From positions 434,001-498,000 of the forward strand of contig JAOBSW010000955.1 of NCBI GenBank assembly GCA_026214975.1: a stretch of DNA of 64,000 bases, in the 5' to 3' direction. A model generated the notes under the pieces. That model was not told where the DNA came from, ran no database searches, and saw only the letters and a program-made list of their open reading frames with translations. The translations under genes and the position numbers were made by a program. This DNA comes from Gentiana macrophylla. Its lineage: Eukaryota; Streptophyta; Magnoliopsida; Gentianales; Gentianaceae. This document shows positions 22,824-33,961 of the stretch, piece by piece (position 1 is the first letter of the stretch; each line of letters opens with the position of its first letter).

Positions 22824-23445
22824 TAGAAAGACTTTTGTGGTGAATGGCCACAGATTAAAGCATTACCTAGGGAATCAATTTGATAGGGAGGAAGAAGTAT
22901 TTACTCTCGGCAATCCTAGTTACAACTAGATCATCGTGGAACTGTGTCGAGCTGACGACTATAACCTCAGAACTATTTCTTAAAACTATATTTTAGATTT
23001 GTTTTTGTTTTTGCTTTTAATAAAGTAGCATGAGACTGTTAAGGTTTTTTTTTCATCTCGCCATGTTCCAATTCTAGATCGGAATAAACGAGGTTTTTTT
23101 CATTGATAGCCGCCATTTGAGGATTGTAGTTTTTAACTCTTTGGTTTTCCTTGTCATTGGTTGTATGAAATAAAGTGGCTTAATTTGTTTTTGGATAGTC
23201 TATATCTAATTACTGCCACGTATTTTATAGCTTCCCTTGACATGTTATTAACGGTTTCGTGGAGTTTCTGTTTGGTTTGCTTAAACAAGTATTCGTTTGC
23301 TTCTCCACGACGTGCTTGGACTACTACTATATTCTGCATTTACTTGAGATCCGTTTCCAGAGCTAAGTCTTTTTCTTAAATTCTCCTTTTTTCTTTGTCA
23401 TTAGGGAGAATGCCAAGTTTAAGGGGGGGTAGGAGACTTAGATCT
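22824..23445 (+). other. Integrase tail and post-pol region of E5
   Basis: The C-terminal tail, with FVVNGHRLKHYLGNQF, is readable to the stop at 22929 after a frameshift. Fifteen bases later lies gtgtcgagctgacgac, a weak copy of the Athila post-pol box also found in E6 and E7. The remainder is T-rich and non-coding, with a purine tract aagtttaaggggggg at 23415-23429. The gatct at 23441-23445 is the target duplication of E3. Confidence 0.65.
23415..23429 (+). promoter_or_regulatory. Internal purine tract of E5
   Basis: The tract aagtttaaggggggg resembles a plus-strand primer but lies far from the LTR, which starts at 48682 (about 950 bp away once E3 is removed). Athila-type elements often carry such a second tract after pol. 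Whether it primes DNA synthesis is not known from the sequence. Confidence 0.5.
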
Positions 23446-24861
23446 TGTTGGTCCCAGAGAAGGGTAAAACTATAGTCGGAGGGGGTGAATGACTATAGTG
23501 GAGTTTCAAAACTTTTCTTTTATTTAAAAGCTTTTGGGGCAATGGATAAGTCCCTTCTTACTATGTTGTTTTCAAATCAGTTTAGACAATCACAGAAATA
23601 AGTTATGGTGTAGGCAAATTAAATAAATGCTGTAAAGTAAGTTGAAGAAATTAAATTGACACTAGGCTTATAGTGGTTCAGGGTGGTGTAATCCCTTAAT
23701 CCACTCTTCTCCTGTGATGATCGGAGGAATTCACTATTGTTTTCACAGATACAATAGTATGATTGTCCTTGGCTTCCCAACCTTCACAATCTACAAGACT
23801 ATCACTCCTTGACTGCAACAGCTTCAGTGATTCAGTCTTCCTTTGCTGCTCTTTGAGATCAAAATCTTTCATCAGCTATCACAGGTTCAACTCTTTCTCA
23901 GATTGCATCTGATTCAGTTGTTTTACTTTGATGAGAATGTGATTCACAAACTTGCTTGATCAATCTCAGTGCTGAGTATGACTTGGTAGCTCTGATGTCT
24001 TAGTTGATCACTAGATGTTTCCTTGTAAGTTCAGAGAGAAGGCTTTTCAAATTGACAGAGTTTTCACTTGATTTTTATGTTTTTGTTCCTCTCTTTCCTC
24101 TGTCTGTCAATGCCTTCTATTTATAGCCTTGAATAACTTTGATTTTGAAATTCCGTCCGTTGGCTATATTAATGAGGGAATAATCCTTGATTTTATTCTT
24201 GATTCCCCTATAATTGCATTTTCCTTGATTTCAGTGATCGGATTCTTTCTTTAAACGTATAGCAGAAAATCCGTCCATGTATGATCCTCTATTGATTGTG
24301 CATTTAATGCATGATCTTCTGAATCTTCAACGTATACTAAATCTGATCTGGTAAGTGTTACTTCGCCGTTTTTAGAACGGTCGAGTAATCCTTCTGACTT
24401 AGCCGTTTTAGTTTTTCCTTCACCGTTTCGCCTTTTCTCAGCCGGAAGTAAGTTTACTTTTCCGGTTCTCAGTTTTCTTCTTTGCTTCAGTTGAAGGAGA
24501 GTCTTTGTACTTCACTGATCTTACATTGGGGTGAGATCAGTGTACACCATATTCAAATATTAATGTACATCACTTGTAGTATAACTTAGACTTGTCCAAG
24601 GTCATCATGCACTTCCTTGGTTACAAGTCGGACCTTTAATGTTTGCATTGCTTCTCTCTTTGGTGCTTTGGTGGCTTCACTCTGCCGAATATCTGTTTTT
24701 TTTCTTTGCCGTCCTACCAACTAGTACAATACTTGTCCGACTTAACTTATACAACAGTCGACTCTAAGTGAAGACTTATACAGAGAATTCTAACTTATTT
24801 CGGGCTTGCTTATAACAGTTTAGTATGGCCATCATCAAAACATGATAAAATGTTCCTAACA
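23446..24861 (-). repeat. 3' LTR of E3 (1416 bp)
   Basis: The plus strand starts tgttggtccc and ends cctaaca. The minus-strand TATA box CTATAAATAG is at 24126-24117. It pairs with 32556-33961 plus 47724-47731. Differences between the two cluster around 23800-24000 against 32900-33130, mainly at CAG and CTG sites. Confidence 0.92.
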
Positions 24862-24876
24862 TTTTCCCCCTTTTTT
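24862..24876 (-). promoter_or_regulatory. Polypurine tract of E3
   Basis: The minus strand reads AAAAAAGGGGGAAAA directly before the 3' LTR, the form typical of SIRE-type copia elements and close to that of E4. Confidence 0.85.
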
Positions 24877-25055
24877 ATGATGCCAAAACCCTCATAAGCC
24901 TGAATATAAGTAATCAAAATTTTCATAACAAACAACAGAACACAAATTCAACAGTTTTATTCATCCATCATAGGGCAATACGATATTGCATTTCTTTATT
25001 TAAAGAACAAAGGCAAATGATAAAATCAAATTGAATTAAGCAACATGTAATAGGT

Positions 25056-26210
25056 TTACTTCTTCATTTCTTCAATCCTGATGCCTTTGCCTTTGCTCTC
25101 CTTGCATTTGCTGCCCTTTCCCTTTCCACTGGAGCTCTCAGGATTTGAGTCTCCTTCCCCCTTTGTGGCAGCATCAAAACATGCTTCAAGGTCTGCAATT
25201 GCTGCTTCAGATTCAGGGAGAGGACCATACTTTTTCTCTAGTATTTTGTTGTTGGCCTCACCAACTTTGATTAGAAAGTCCAGGTGCTTGCCAGAATGCT
25301 CCATTATCTCCTCCAGATGCTGAATTTGTTGAGTGTGTGTATTGAGAGTGTCCACCAATGGCTTGAGATTGTTGTCAGTTGTCTCAGTAAGGAACTCAAG
25401 ATTGGTTTGGACATGGTGAGGAATGAGGTGCTGTAAGTTGCAAAGTAGATTTCCTTGTCTCTCCATGACCTCATCCTGGATCTTGATGTGACTGATGAGG
25501 GTCTCAATCTTGTGGTTGAAGGAGGTAGCTTCACTCCTTAAGGCATGCTTCAAGTTTTGCCTGCTGTAGTATTGCATTTCCATGTCCACAATGAGGGGTT
25601 GAATGTCCAGATTGAAGACTCTTTCTGGATCAACTTCTTCTGGTGCTGCATTGGCATCCCCTTCATCCTCATCATCTTCTCCCTCATCATCTTCACCTTG
25701 CTTCTCCTCATTTTCCACTTCAACTTCTTGCTCTTCCTTTTCCTCTTTTCCCTTTTTATTTTGTGCTTCTTCTTTTTCTTTCATCTGTTCTTGTTCTGCC
25801 TCATTAGACACAGGGTCATTTAGAGGTTGGTGTTGAATGTGAGCTTCTTCATCTGCCACCGTTCCCCCTTGTGCAATTGTGGGGGAGTTGACAATTTCGG
25901 CTAAGTGAGCTTTATCAGCTGGCTCACTGAGATGTTTGTCAACTGTACCAAAGCTTTTGAAAAGCACTTCTTGGAGAGTCAGTTCATCGTCAAAAATCCC
26001 CAAATCTTCTTGATTGCCTTCAAGATTTCTATCTTCTGAATGTTCATCTTCTGACTCATCTTCTTCCTCATCTATCTCTTCTTCTTTAGACGTACTCAGT
26101 CTATATCCTTCCTCACTTTCTTCAAGGTAGGTGATTTCCTCTTGCTGCTTTTCTGTTGCTGTGTCATCACTGATTGTCACAGGCTCATACAAGTTGCTCA
26201 TGTTAGGCAT
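25056..26210 (-). CDS. Extra ORF of E3, acidic and coiled-coil part
   Basis: There is an open frame of 384 codons. Residues 20-60 are rich in Glu/Asp, and residues 140-195 form a long run of Glu, Lys and Asp. Residues about 205-330 read like an amphipathic coiled coil (VDMEMQYYSRQNLKHALR, LISHIKIQDEVMERQGNL, LNTHTQQIQHLEEIMEHS). The end is Ser/Gly/Lys-rich. I see no transmembrane segment. SIRE-type elements have an extra ORF here that has been called env-like; its role is unknown. It is the C-terminal part of one longer ORF with 26211-27203. Confidence 0.72.
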   Translation of the reverse strand: MPNMSNLYEPVTISDDTATEKQQEEITYLEESEEGYRLSTSKEEEIDEEEDESEDEHSEDRNLEGNQEDLGIFDDELTLQEVLFKSFGTVDKHLSEPADKAHLAEIVNSPTIAQGGTVADEEAHIQHQPLNDPVSNEAEQEQMKEKEEAQNKKGKEEKEEQEVEVENEEKQGEDDEGEDDEDEGDANAAPEEVDPERVFNLDIQPLIVDMEMQYYSRQNLKHALRSEATSFNHKIETLISHIKIQDEVMERQGNLLCNLQHLIPHHVQTNLEFLTETTDNNLKPLVDTLNTHTQQIQHLEEIMEHSGKHLDFLIKVGEANNKILEKKYGPLPESEAAIADLEACFDAATKGEGDSNPESSSGKGKGSKCKESKGKGIRIEEMKK

Positions 26211-26258
26211 AGTTGTATCCTCTTATGCCTTCTGAGATCTGGTTCTTCATCCCACTCC

Positions 26259-26893
26259 TTATCTGCTGGATTCAGGTTGTTTCCTCTTTTTCCCAGCAAC
26301 AGGTTTGGGCTTCAGGGAAGCCTTGATGTAGGTGAACATTGTCTTGGACTTGTGTGGGGACTGCAGGTTTGTGGGTTGTATTTTCATGGCGTTGAATAGG
26401 TGTTGAAGAGGGAACCCATATGATTTCCTTTCCCAGAAATCGCCCTTTTTCTGCAAACCCTTGCCAGTGCGGTGAATGATAGGTCAATTTCCTTTTGAAT
26501 CTGATCCTTCAATCGATTGAAAACAAAGGTTGCCCAATAAAATTTGATGCGTTCATAGATTATGGCCATCAGTTTGATCCGTACCTCAGTTAGGTTTTCC
26601 ATCGACCCCTTTCTGCCTTCAATATTTTTGGTGATGGCCGGTGCAAATTCAGCAAACGGAAGTTTGAGCTTTGATCTAGTTAGATTGTACGTTTTTCTGT
26701 TCTGCTTTTGGCTTTTGGCTATCTCAGCCCAAAATTTTGTGATGTCTATCGTCACTAGCTTGACATTTGCAGGACCAATTAAGGGAAGGTGCAGGTATCT
26801 GTTTAGTGTACCAGGCGTGATAACTATGTTTTTTCCGAAAATTGAGCTTGTGATGCGATCGACTTCAGTCTTTCTTGTGCTGGGCACAAACAT
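26259..26893 (-). CDS. Extra ORF of E3, middle domain
   Basis: The frame is open from 26893 (169 codons to 26384), then in other frames to 26259. It includes FGKNIVITPGTLNRYLHLP and GSMENLTEVRIKLMAIIYER, then IKFYWATFVFNRLKDQIQKE. The same blocks occur in the extra ORF of E4 (GQEIEVSPSLLREVFGF; GSMDTLSGPKIELMIIICRS; MKFDWAGYFIHYMKKV). The pattern recalls a domain widespread in plant retroelement and transposon proteins. A frameshift near 26385-26400 separates it from the C-terminal part. Confidence 0.68.
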
Positions 26894-27203
26894 GGCATTT
26901 TTCCAGAATGCTATCAGGTTTTCATAGCAGATACCAGTTATTGGGGGGGTTTATAAACGTCATCAACCCCAAATTTGTACATCAATCGACCAAGCGTTGT
27001 GCTTGTGCATCGTTATCAAAATAAGAGAGATAGTGTTCTGGTTTGAAAAACGAACCAGTGATGATTGATTTTTCATAGTATTTTTCAGTAGGAGATATTG
27101 TGGAAGATGAGGCCATTGTTGAAGATGAGAGGGGGTTTGAAAATGAACTTGAGTTTACAATAGAGAGAAACAAGAGTAGGGTTTGTAATTTGCAAGAGAG
27201 CAT
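26894..27203 (-). CDS. Extra ORF of E3, N-terminal part
   Basis: The frame at 27203-26982 begins MLSCKLQTLLLFLSIV; a second Met (MASSSTISPTEKYYEK, 27116) is the likelier start. It then reads YEKSIITGSFFKPEHYLSYF. A run of seven C on the minus strand near 26950 shifts the frame before GICYENLIAFWKNAMFV, which matches ISYTNVVSFWRNIQI of E4. With the upstream Met the N-terminus resembles a signal peptide, but the serine-rich second start makes that doubtful. Confidence 0.55.
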
Positions 27204-27829
27204 AAAGATTTCTGAAATTCTTTAAGTCTTGTTTATATAGTGTGATTTGGGTAGTGTGAACGTGGTTTGAATATGGAAGGATTTTGTGACATCATGACGT
27301 GATTTTGTGTATGTGAATTACAATATTTGAGCGTAATGGGGGAGTGGTTTGAGGTAAGTATTGATTAGAGCCCGGGAATCGAGGAGTTTTTAATTCAAAA
27401 AATAATATTATTACCTCCATGATCATAAATTGATCTCCACGTGTGTAATTTTTTTACAGAATAATCCTCCATAATTTCCTTATTCTCCACGTGTAATCAG
27501 AATTGATTTTGTTCACACTTTTAATTTATCCAAGTCTTTATTTCGGTGAAGTGCCTTGGCTGGTCACTTAGCCGATCGGTTCTTCATTGAGACTGCTCCA
27601 ATTTAACTGTTCCTAACAATCGATTAAGTTACCTTCTTTCGATACTAGTGCTCGCTGCTACACCTCCCGTAACGGCAAAGGTTGTACCAGTTGATGAAGT
27701 CGCTTAGCCGATTACTCCGGTTGGCGCTCCTTGATACTTAGTCAATTTCAATCATTCCTAACTCGATTCTCAACATACTAAATCTTTCATAGCCGAGTGG
27801 TTTTAGTGAAGATGTCAAGACATTTATCT
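27204..27829 (-). other. Spacer between RNase H and extra ORF of E3
   Basis: No coding signal is seen in this AT-rich spacer. A tataa-like string (gtttatatagtgtg, 27231-27244) lies just upstream of the extra ORF in element orientation and could be a promoter for a separate transcript, but this is weak. Confidence 0.4.
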
Positions 27830-28329
27830 TCGAGAGGTATGTATTTTAGGATGACATCTCCTTTTCAACATGGTCTACGATAAAATGGTGTCTCACATCA
27901 ATGTGTTTTGTTCTCGAATGCAACATGGATTTTCGATAATAGATATTGCACTTGTGTTATCACACATGATTGAAATTGTTTTCTCTTCCATTCCATAGTC
28001 CCTTAGTTGTTGTCTTATCCAAAGTACTTGAGCACAATGACTACTACTGCCGCTATATATTCTGCTTCAACTGTTGATGTAGATATGGAGTTTTGCTTTT
28101 TGCTGAACCAAGAGACTAGTCTGGTTCCTAGCATTTGACATGTTCCAGAGGTGCTTTTTCTATCTATTTTGCATCCAGCATAGTCAGAGTCTGAATAAGA
28201 TGTCAATTTAAATCCTCCATCTTTTGGATACCAAATTCCAACATTTATAGTGTTTTTCAAGTATTTGATTATCCTTTTGGCTGCTAGAAGATGTGATTCT
28301 TTTGGTTGAGCTTGAAATCTTGCACACAC
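27830..28329 (-). pseudogene. RNase H of E3
   Basis: The frame 28329-28015 holds SYSDSDYAGCKIDRKSTSGTC and SWFSKKQNSISTSTVEAEY, the copia RNase H signatures with the first Asp and the Glu. The C-terminal half, with a MCDN block and a CCIREQNTL block, follows in other frames to about 27830. A frameshift near 28020 divides it. Confidence 0.82.
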
Positions 28330-28343
28330 TCCTACTGCAAATG

Positions 28344-29062
28344 CTATATCGGTCTACTTGCAGTTAAGTATAATAAGGATCCAATGATTCCTCTATACAT
28401 TTTTTGATCAACATCCTTTCCTGCTTCATCTTTTCCAAGTATGACTCTGGCACACATTGGTGTGTCTGCTGTGCCACTTGTATCCATCTCATACTTGTGC
28501 ATCAAATCTCTTGTGTACTTGGCTTGACTAATGAAAATACCATCCTTCATTTGCTTTACTTGAAGGCCAAGGAAATAGTTCAATTCTCCCATCATGCTCA
28601 TCTGAAATTTGCTCTTCATCAGGTTTGCAAATTTCTCACAAAGCTTTTCATCCTCTGATCCAAAGATTATATCATCAACATAGATTTGTACTAGAAATGT
28701 GCTTGCTCCTTCCTCTAGTTTGAATAGAGTCTTGTCAATAGTTCCCTTGTTGAATCCATTTTTGATCAAAAATTGTGATAGTGTTTCATACCAAACTCTT
28801 TCTAGCTTTTGCTGCATACAAAGACTTCAAAGTCTATCAAATGGATGTCAAGAGTGCATTCCTAAATGGACTTGTCAATTCAATTCCTGAATACCCATTT
28901 TGCACCAATGATGTTGGCCTTCTCTGGTCTGTCAACAAGTTCCCAGACTTCATTTCTTTCAAATTCATTTAGTTCTTCTTGCATTGCTGTGATCCAATCT
29001 GCATTTTGGATTGCATCATCTATGGTCTTGGGTTCCACTTGTGATAGAAAGCAAGTTAGCAT
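28344..29062 (-). pseudogene. Reverse transcriptase of E3 with an internal inverted segment
   Basis: The N-terminal block (29062-28880) has WITAMQEELNEFERNEVWEL and GAKWVFRN. The catalytic block (28817-28344) has [14 protein letters not shown], the intact active site YVDD at about 28682-28671, and [14 protein letters not shown]. Between them, 28797-28879 reads as RT on the opposite strand ([20 protein letters not shown]). The parts normally flanking that segment are missing. Enzyme activity is impossible in this arrangement. Confidence 0.85.
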
Positions 29063-29089
29063 GTGCTCCAGTTGTCTTCTGGTTCTAAC

Positions 29090-29401
29090 TCATGTGTGAA
29101 TATCTCCAATAACTTGTTCTTCAGGATGGTCTCTTAGCCAGATTAGATCTGGTTGAAGTTTTTCTTCACTTGGTGCTTCCATACCTTCATGCTGAGCATG
29201 AACTTCAACTTCAGGTACTTCTTCTGTTGTATTGATTTGTGGCTCCTTTTGATTTTCAAAGTGATGATTCAGGATAGTGGCTGGTATGGTTGCATTTGTA
29301 TAGATTTCCTTCTGTTCTGCTTTCTCTTCTTGGTCTTGAAGATCTTTACCATTTGTATTTGGTTCATCAAAACCACATGTACTTGATTCTTCAATCACCA
29401 A
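29090..29401 (-). CDS. Integrase-RT linker of E3
   Basis: This is a 103-codon open frame, acidic and low in complexity (EEKAEQKEIYTNATIPA, EEVPEVEVHAQHEGMEAPSE), with LIWLRDHPEEQVIGD near the end. It is the variable linker that precedes RT in copia elements; the corresponding part of E4 (39457-39660) has NPQWLRNHLFEQVIGN. It has no catalytic role that I can name. Confidence 0.65.
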   Translation of the reverse strand: MVIEESSTCGFDEPNTNGKDLQDQEEKAEQKEIYTNATIPATILNHHFENQKEPQINTTEEVPEVEVHAQHEGMEAPSEEKLQPDLIWLRDHPEEQVIGDIHT

Positions 29402-30083
29402 TGTTCTTTATTGAGTACTCTAAATGCTTTCTTTGGTGTCCGAGTATCCCATGAAGATTGCTTCATCACCTTCTCATCAAAGGTATGCTGTTTGGTTCTG
29501 TTTAAGACAAAACATTTTGATCCAAACATATGAAAATATGAGATATTGGGTTTTCTACCATTCCATATTTCATATGGAGTCTTTCCATGATATTTGTTGA
29601 TGATTGATCTGTTTTGTGTATGACATGTTGTGTTTCTTTGCTTGACCCAAAATCTCTTTGGCAAGCATGCTTCAAACAATCATTGTTCTAATCGCTTCTT
29701 TTGAGAGTTCTTTTTTTCTTCTCGCTACACCATTTTGTTGTGGAGTGCCTGCTGCAGATAGTTGATGTAGTACTCCATTTTCTTCACAGTAGGTTCTGAT
29801 GATTTCATTTAGAAATTTAGTGCCTCTGTCTGATCTGATCTTTATGATCTTTAGTTCTTTCTCATTTTGGAGTCTTCTCAGCATATCTGGCAGCTTTTTG
29901 AGTCTCTTTCTTATTGTTCATAAAAAAGGTCCAGGTGTACTTTGAGAAGTCATCCACCACCACAAGGGTGTATTTCTTACCACTCACACTTACTGGTGTG
30001 ACTGGTCCAAACATGTCCATGTGTAACAGATGTAGAACTCTTGTTGTGGATTGATAAGGCTTTGACTTGAATGAACTTTTGAT
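29395..30083 (-). pseudogene. Integrase core and C-terminal part of E3
   Basis: The pieces are a region near 30030-29940 with LLHMDMFGPV (first Asp) and VVVDDFSKYTW, a frame at 29884-29672 with KIIKIRSDRGTKFLNEII (second Asp) and HQLSAAGTPQQNGVARRKK (the Glu of the family is replaced by Ala or Arg), and a frame at 29679-29395 with PYEIWNGRKPNISYFHMFGS (C-terminal signature). Two frameshifts are needed. Integrase would insert the cDNA. Confidence 0.78.
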
Positions 30084-30640
30084 CTATTTTCCTTTCTGAC
30101 ATGCATCACATAGACTTTCTTTCTTGAATGTGATCTCTGGTAAACCTTCAACTAACTTGTTCTTTGATAGTTTGTTGATGGTCTTGAAATTCAGATGATT
30201 TAATCTTCTGTGCCAAATCCAGCTTGTAGATTGTTTGTTTTTGACCAGCAGACATGTTTCTGCCTTGGCTGTTCTCCAGTCCACAACATACATGTTGTCT
30301 TGTCTTCTACCTGCAAGAACCACTTTGTGTTGGTTTGGGCGTGTGAATCACTTTGCATCCTTCTTTGTTGAAGTGCACATTGTAGCCTTTGTCACAAAAT
30401 TGACTGATGCTCATCAGATTGAAATTTAGTCCCTTGACATATGCCACACTTTGAATCTTCAAATTGTTCTTGAGTATTGTGCCTTCCCCCTTAATCTTGC
30501 CAGGGTTTTCTTTGCATCCAAATGTGACTTTGGGTCCATCAAAAGCCTTGAAGTCAGTGAGCCATTTCTTGTTTCCTGTCATGTGTCTGGAACATCCACT
30601 GTCTATGTACCAGACATCCTACAAAACAGATTAATTAAGT
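30084..30640 (-). pseudogene. Protease and pre-integrase zinc region of E3
   Basis: Protease: DSGCSRHMTGNKKWL lies at about 30610-30560, with the Asp-Ser-Gly active site of copia protease, followed by GTILKNNLKIQSVAYV and NLMSISQFCDKGY (30582-30307). The pre-integrase region, in a second frame (30323-30084), has WIWHRRLNHLNFKTINKLSK and CDACQKGK, the His/His/Cys/Cys zinc-binding pattern. One frameshift separates the two. Confidence 0.82.
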
Positions 30641-32419
30641 TTAGGTACCCAACAATGTTTGGGTCCATACTGCATAGCAATCATGCCTCCCATACCAAGT
30701 GTGTATCCAAAAGGTCTTCTTTTGGATAATTGAAGTCATTAACTTCATATGTATAAGGCATGGCGAATAGCTTCTAATATTCTTCTTGAAGGTATTTCGA
30801 TACTTTTCTCCACCTTTTGGTGCATTTACATCCTTCTTCACTTTCCAATATGCGTAGAAACCTTTCTTGCTTCAAGTGTCTAGGCAGATTGATTTTTCTT
30901 AATCACATGATGCATTTTGTTGAATGGTTTCTCTTGTATTTTGAGGTGCAACATTCAATCATCCTCTCAAGGGTAAAGTCCGCCTTTACCTTTCAGATGG
31001 ATGTTGTTCTTGATTGACTGGAGTGAGGATTTAGTCTGTTGTTTCACTACACTAGGTTTTGACTTCACCGGAACAGGATGATTTGTTGGAACTATGGTCT
31101 GTCCCTTTCTAAATTTTGATCCATTAATGGTCCATAATTTAGAATTGTGTTGACCATTATTCCTACTTTCATCCTCGATCGTTGTAGCTAAGACCCGATC
31201 CGATCCAAACCTTTTGAGGGTTTGTAAGTCTGGTGCTTTTGGTGGTGCGGTGGTTACCTTTTTCTTGGTGAGGAGATTTTCTTAATCGATCTATTAATGC
31301 GGATGTATGATCATCGATTTTTGTTGATCATTTAAGTAGGTCTCTCTTGATTAATTCGACTTTTTTGCTTTATCCAGTTCTTTCTTTAATCTCTTATTTT
31401 ATTTTCTTAGATACTTGCATTCCTTTTCCAGAATTTCATGATTCTTTTCAATTTCATCAAATTTAGTCATGAGATTTTGGACTAGGTCTGTTGTATCTAA
31501 TTGGAGAGTAGAAGATTGTGCAAAGGTCGGATGTGGATGTATTAGATGAAGAGTAAGAGCTAGATGATACCTGAGATTCATCTGATTCTTTAGCCATTAG
31601 ACATAGGCTTGTTTCTTGTCAAAAGATACCTGTTTTTAATGTTAATAATTTTGATGAATATAAAATAAGAATGCTATCTCATCTTGCAGCAACTCATGAA
31701 GAGATCTTTGGATGTAATTAATGATGGACCAATCACAATCACTACTGTGGTAGGAGCAGGAGCGAGATCAAGGAAAGGAAATTGACAAACCTAAAAAGGA
31801 TTGGACCCAAGGATGACAGGAGAAGAGCAAACTGGACTTTGTTGCAAAAGACATGATCTTGAAGACCCTAAATAGCAACATGTTCATGAGAATCAAAGAT
31901 CGCAAAACAAACAAAGGAGATGTGGGACAAGCTATCATTGATAAATGAAGGATCTCAAGCGCTTAAAGAAAACAAATTATCTCATGTAAAAAGCAGAAGT
32001 TTGAAAACTTCAAAATGAAGACCGTGAATCCATAGATCAAATAGACAATGATTCTCAAGCATCATCTGAATCGCAATGCAGCTTGGACACACATATCCCC
32101 AAAAAGAAGTGTGCTTGAAGATCTTGAGAGGACTACTCGAAAGATGGAAGATCATAACATCTGTAATCAGAGAAACAACAAATCTTGCAAGCACTGACAC
32201 TCTGACACTGATGACCCAATCCTTTTTAGGTTTGTCAATTTCCTTTCCTTGATCTGCTCTTGTGCCTACCACAGTAGTGATTGTGATTGGTCCAACATTA
32301 ATTACACCCAGCGTCTCTTCACGAGTTGTTGCAAGATGAGATAGCATTCGTATTTTATATTCATCAAAATTATTAACATTAAAAACATGTACTTTTGACA
32401 AGAAGTTTGAGGAATCCAT
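30641..32419 (-). pseudogene. gag of E3 with a large inverted segment
   Basis: It starts at 32419 with MDSSNFLSKVHVFNVNNF, the copia Gag N-terminus (compare E4 at 35772). From about 31618 to about 32200 the Gag reading runs on the plus strand instead (DFVAKDMILKTLNSNMFMRIKD, KQKFENFKMK). The first 190 bp of gag exist twice as an inverted repeat. Coiled-coil-like residues (DEIEKNHEILEKECKYLRK, 31460-31402) and weak Gag C-terminal fragments follow on the minus strand. No intact zinc knuckle is visible. Confidence 0.72.
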
Positions 32420-32541
32420 CAGTGCAAATGAAGATATAAATGTAAATGTATAGAAAACTCAGATTTGAAAACTACTTTGAAAATATGTGATCTCCTTGTT
32501 ACTGTAAATTAGATCCGAATGTGTTCGATACTAGGAACACT

Positions 32542-32553
32542 GCTCCGATACCA
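32542..32553 (-). promoter_or_regulatory. Primer-binding site of E3 (initiator Met)
   Basis: The minus strand reads TGGTATCGGAGC, starting two bases from the LTR edge at 32556. It matches the 3' end of initiator tRNA-Met except for a CAG-to-CGG change that is shared with E4. Confidence 0.85.
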
Positions 32554-32555
32554 AT

Positions 32556-33961
32556 TGTTGGTCCCAGAGAAGGGTAAAACTATAGTCAGAGGGGGGGTGA
32601 ATGACTATAGTGGAGTTTCAAATACTTTTCTTTTATTTAAAAGCTTTTGGGCAGCGGATAAGTCCCTTCTTACTATGTTGTTTTCAAATCAGTTTAGACA
32701 ATCATAGAAATAAGTTATGGTGTAGGCAAATTAAATAAATGCTGTAAAGTAAATTGCAGAAATTAAATTGACACAAGGCTTATAGTGGTTCAGGTGGTGT
32801 AATCCCTTAATCCACTCTTCTCTTGTGATGATCGGAGGAATTCATTATTGTTTTCACAGATACAATAGTATGATTGTCCTTGGCTTCCCAAGCTCACAAT
32901 CTACAAGACTATCACTCATTGATCGCAGCGAAAGATGATTTGATCTTCCTTTGTCGCTCTTTGAGATCAAAATCTTTCAACAAACTATCACAGAGTTCAA
33001 CTCCTTCTCTCGATTGCCTCGATTCGGCTTGTTTTACTTTGATGAGAATGTGATTCACAAACTTGCTTGATCAATCTCGATCTTTGAGTATGACTTGGTA
33101 GCTCGATGTCTAAGTTGATCACTAGATGTTTCCTTGTAAGTTCAGAGAGAAAGCTTTTCAAATTGACTGATTTTTCACTTGATTTTTGTGTTTTTGTTCC
33201 TCTCTTTCCTCTCGTCATCAATGCCTTCTTTTTATAGCCTTGAATAACTTTGATTTTGAAATTCCGTCCGTTGGCTATATTAATGATGGAATAATCCTTG
33301 ATTTTATTCTTGATTCCCCCTTAATTGCATTTTCCTTGATTTCAGTGATCGGATTCTTTCTTCAAACGTATAGTAGAAAATCCGTCCTTGATTGATCCTC
33401 TATTGATTGTGCATTTAATGCATGATCTTCTGAATCTTCAACGTATACTAAATCTGATCTGGTAAGTGTTACTTCGCCGTTTTTATAACGGTCGAGTAAT
33501 CCTTCTGACTTAGCCATTTTAGCTTTTCCTTCACCGTTTCGTCTTTACTCAGCCGGAAGTAAGTTTACTTTGCCGGTTCTCAGTTTTCTTCTTTGCTTCA
33601 GTTGAAGGAGAGTCTTTGTACTTCACTGATCTTAGATTGGGGCGAGATCAGTGTACACAATATTCAAATATTAATGTACATCACTTGTAGTATAACTTAG
33701 ACTTGTCCAAGGTCATCACACACTTCCTTGGCTACAAGTCAGACCTTTAATGTCTGCATTGCTTCTCTGCTGGTGCTTGGCTGGCTTCACTCTGCCGAAT
33801 ATCTGTTTTTGCTTTGCCGTCCTACCAACTAGTACAATACTTGTCTGACTTAACTTATACAACAGGTCAGACTCTAAGTGAAGACTTATACAGAGAATTC
33901 TAACTTATTTCAGGCTTGCTATAACAGCTAGTATGGCCATCATCAAAACATGATAAAATGT
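32556..33961 (-). repeat. 5' LTR of E3, inner part, interrupted by E4
   Basis: It begins tgttggtccc on the plus strand and matches the 3' LTR up to ataaaatgt, where E4 starts. The last eight bases, tcctaaca, lie beyond E4 at 47724-47731. The total length without E4 is 1414 bp against 1416 bp for the partner. Confidence 0.92.

Noticed and set aside
26982..27203. Signal peptide of an envelope protein in E3
   Set aside because: The hydrophobic start depends on an upstream Met; the next Met gives a Ser-rich soluble start, and no transmembrane segment follows.
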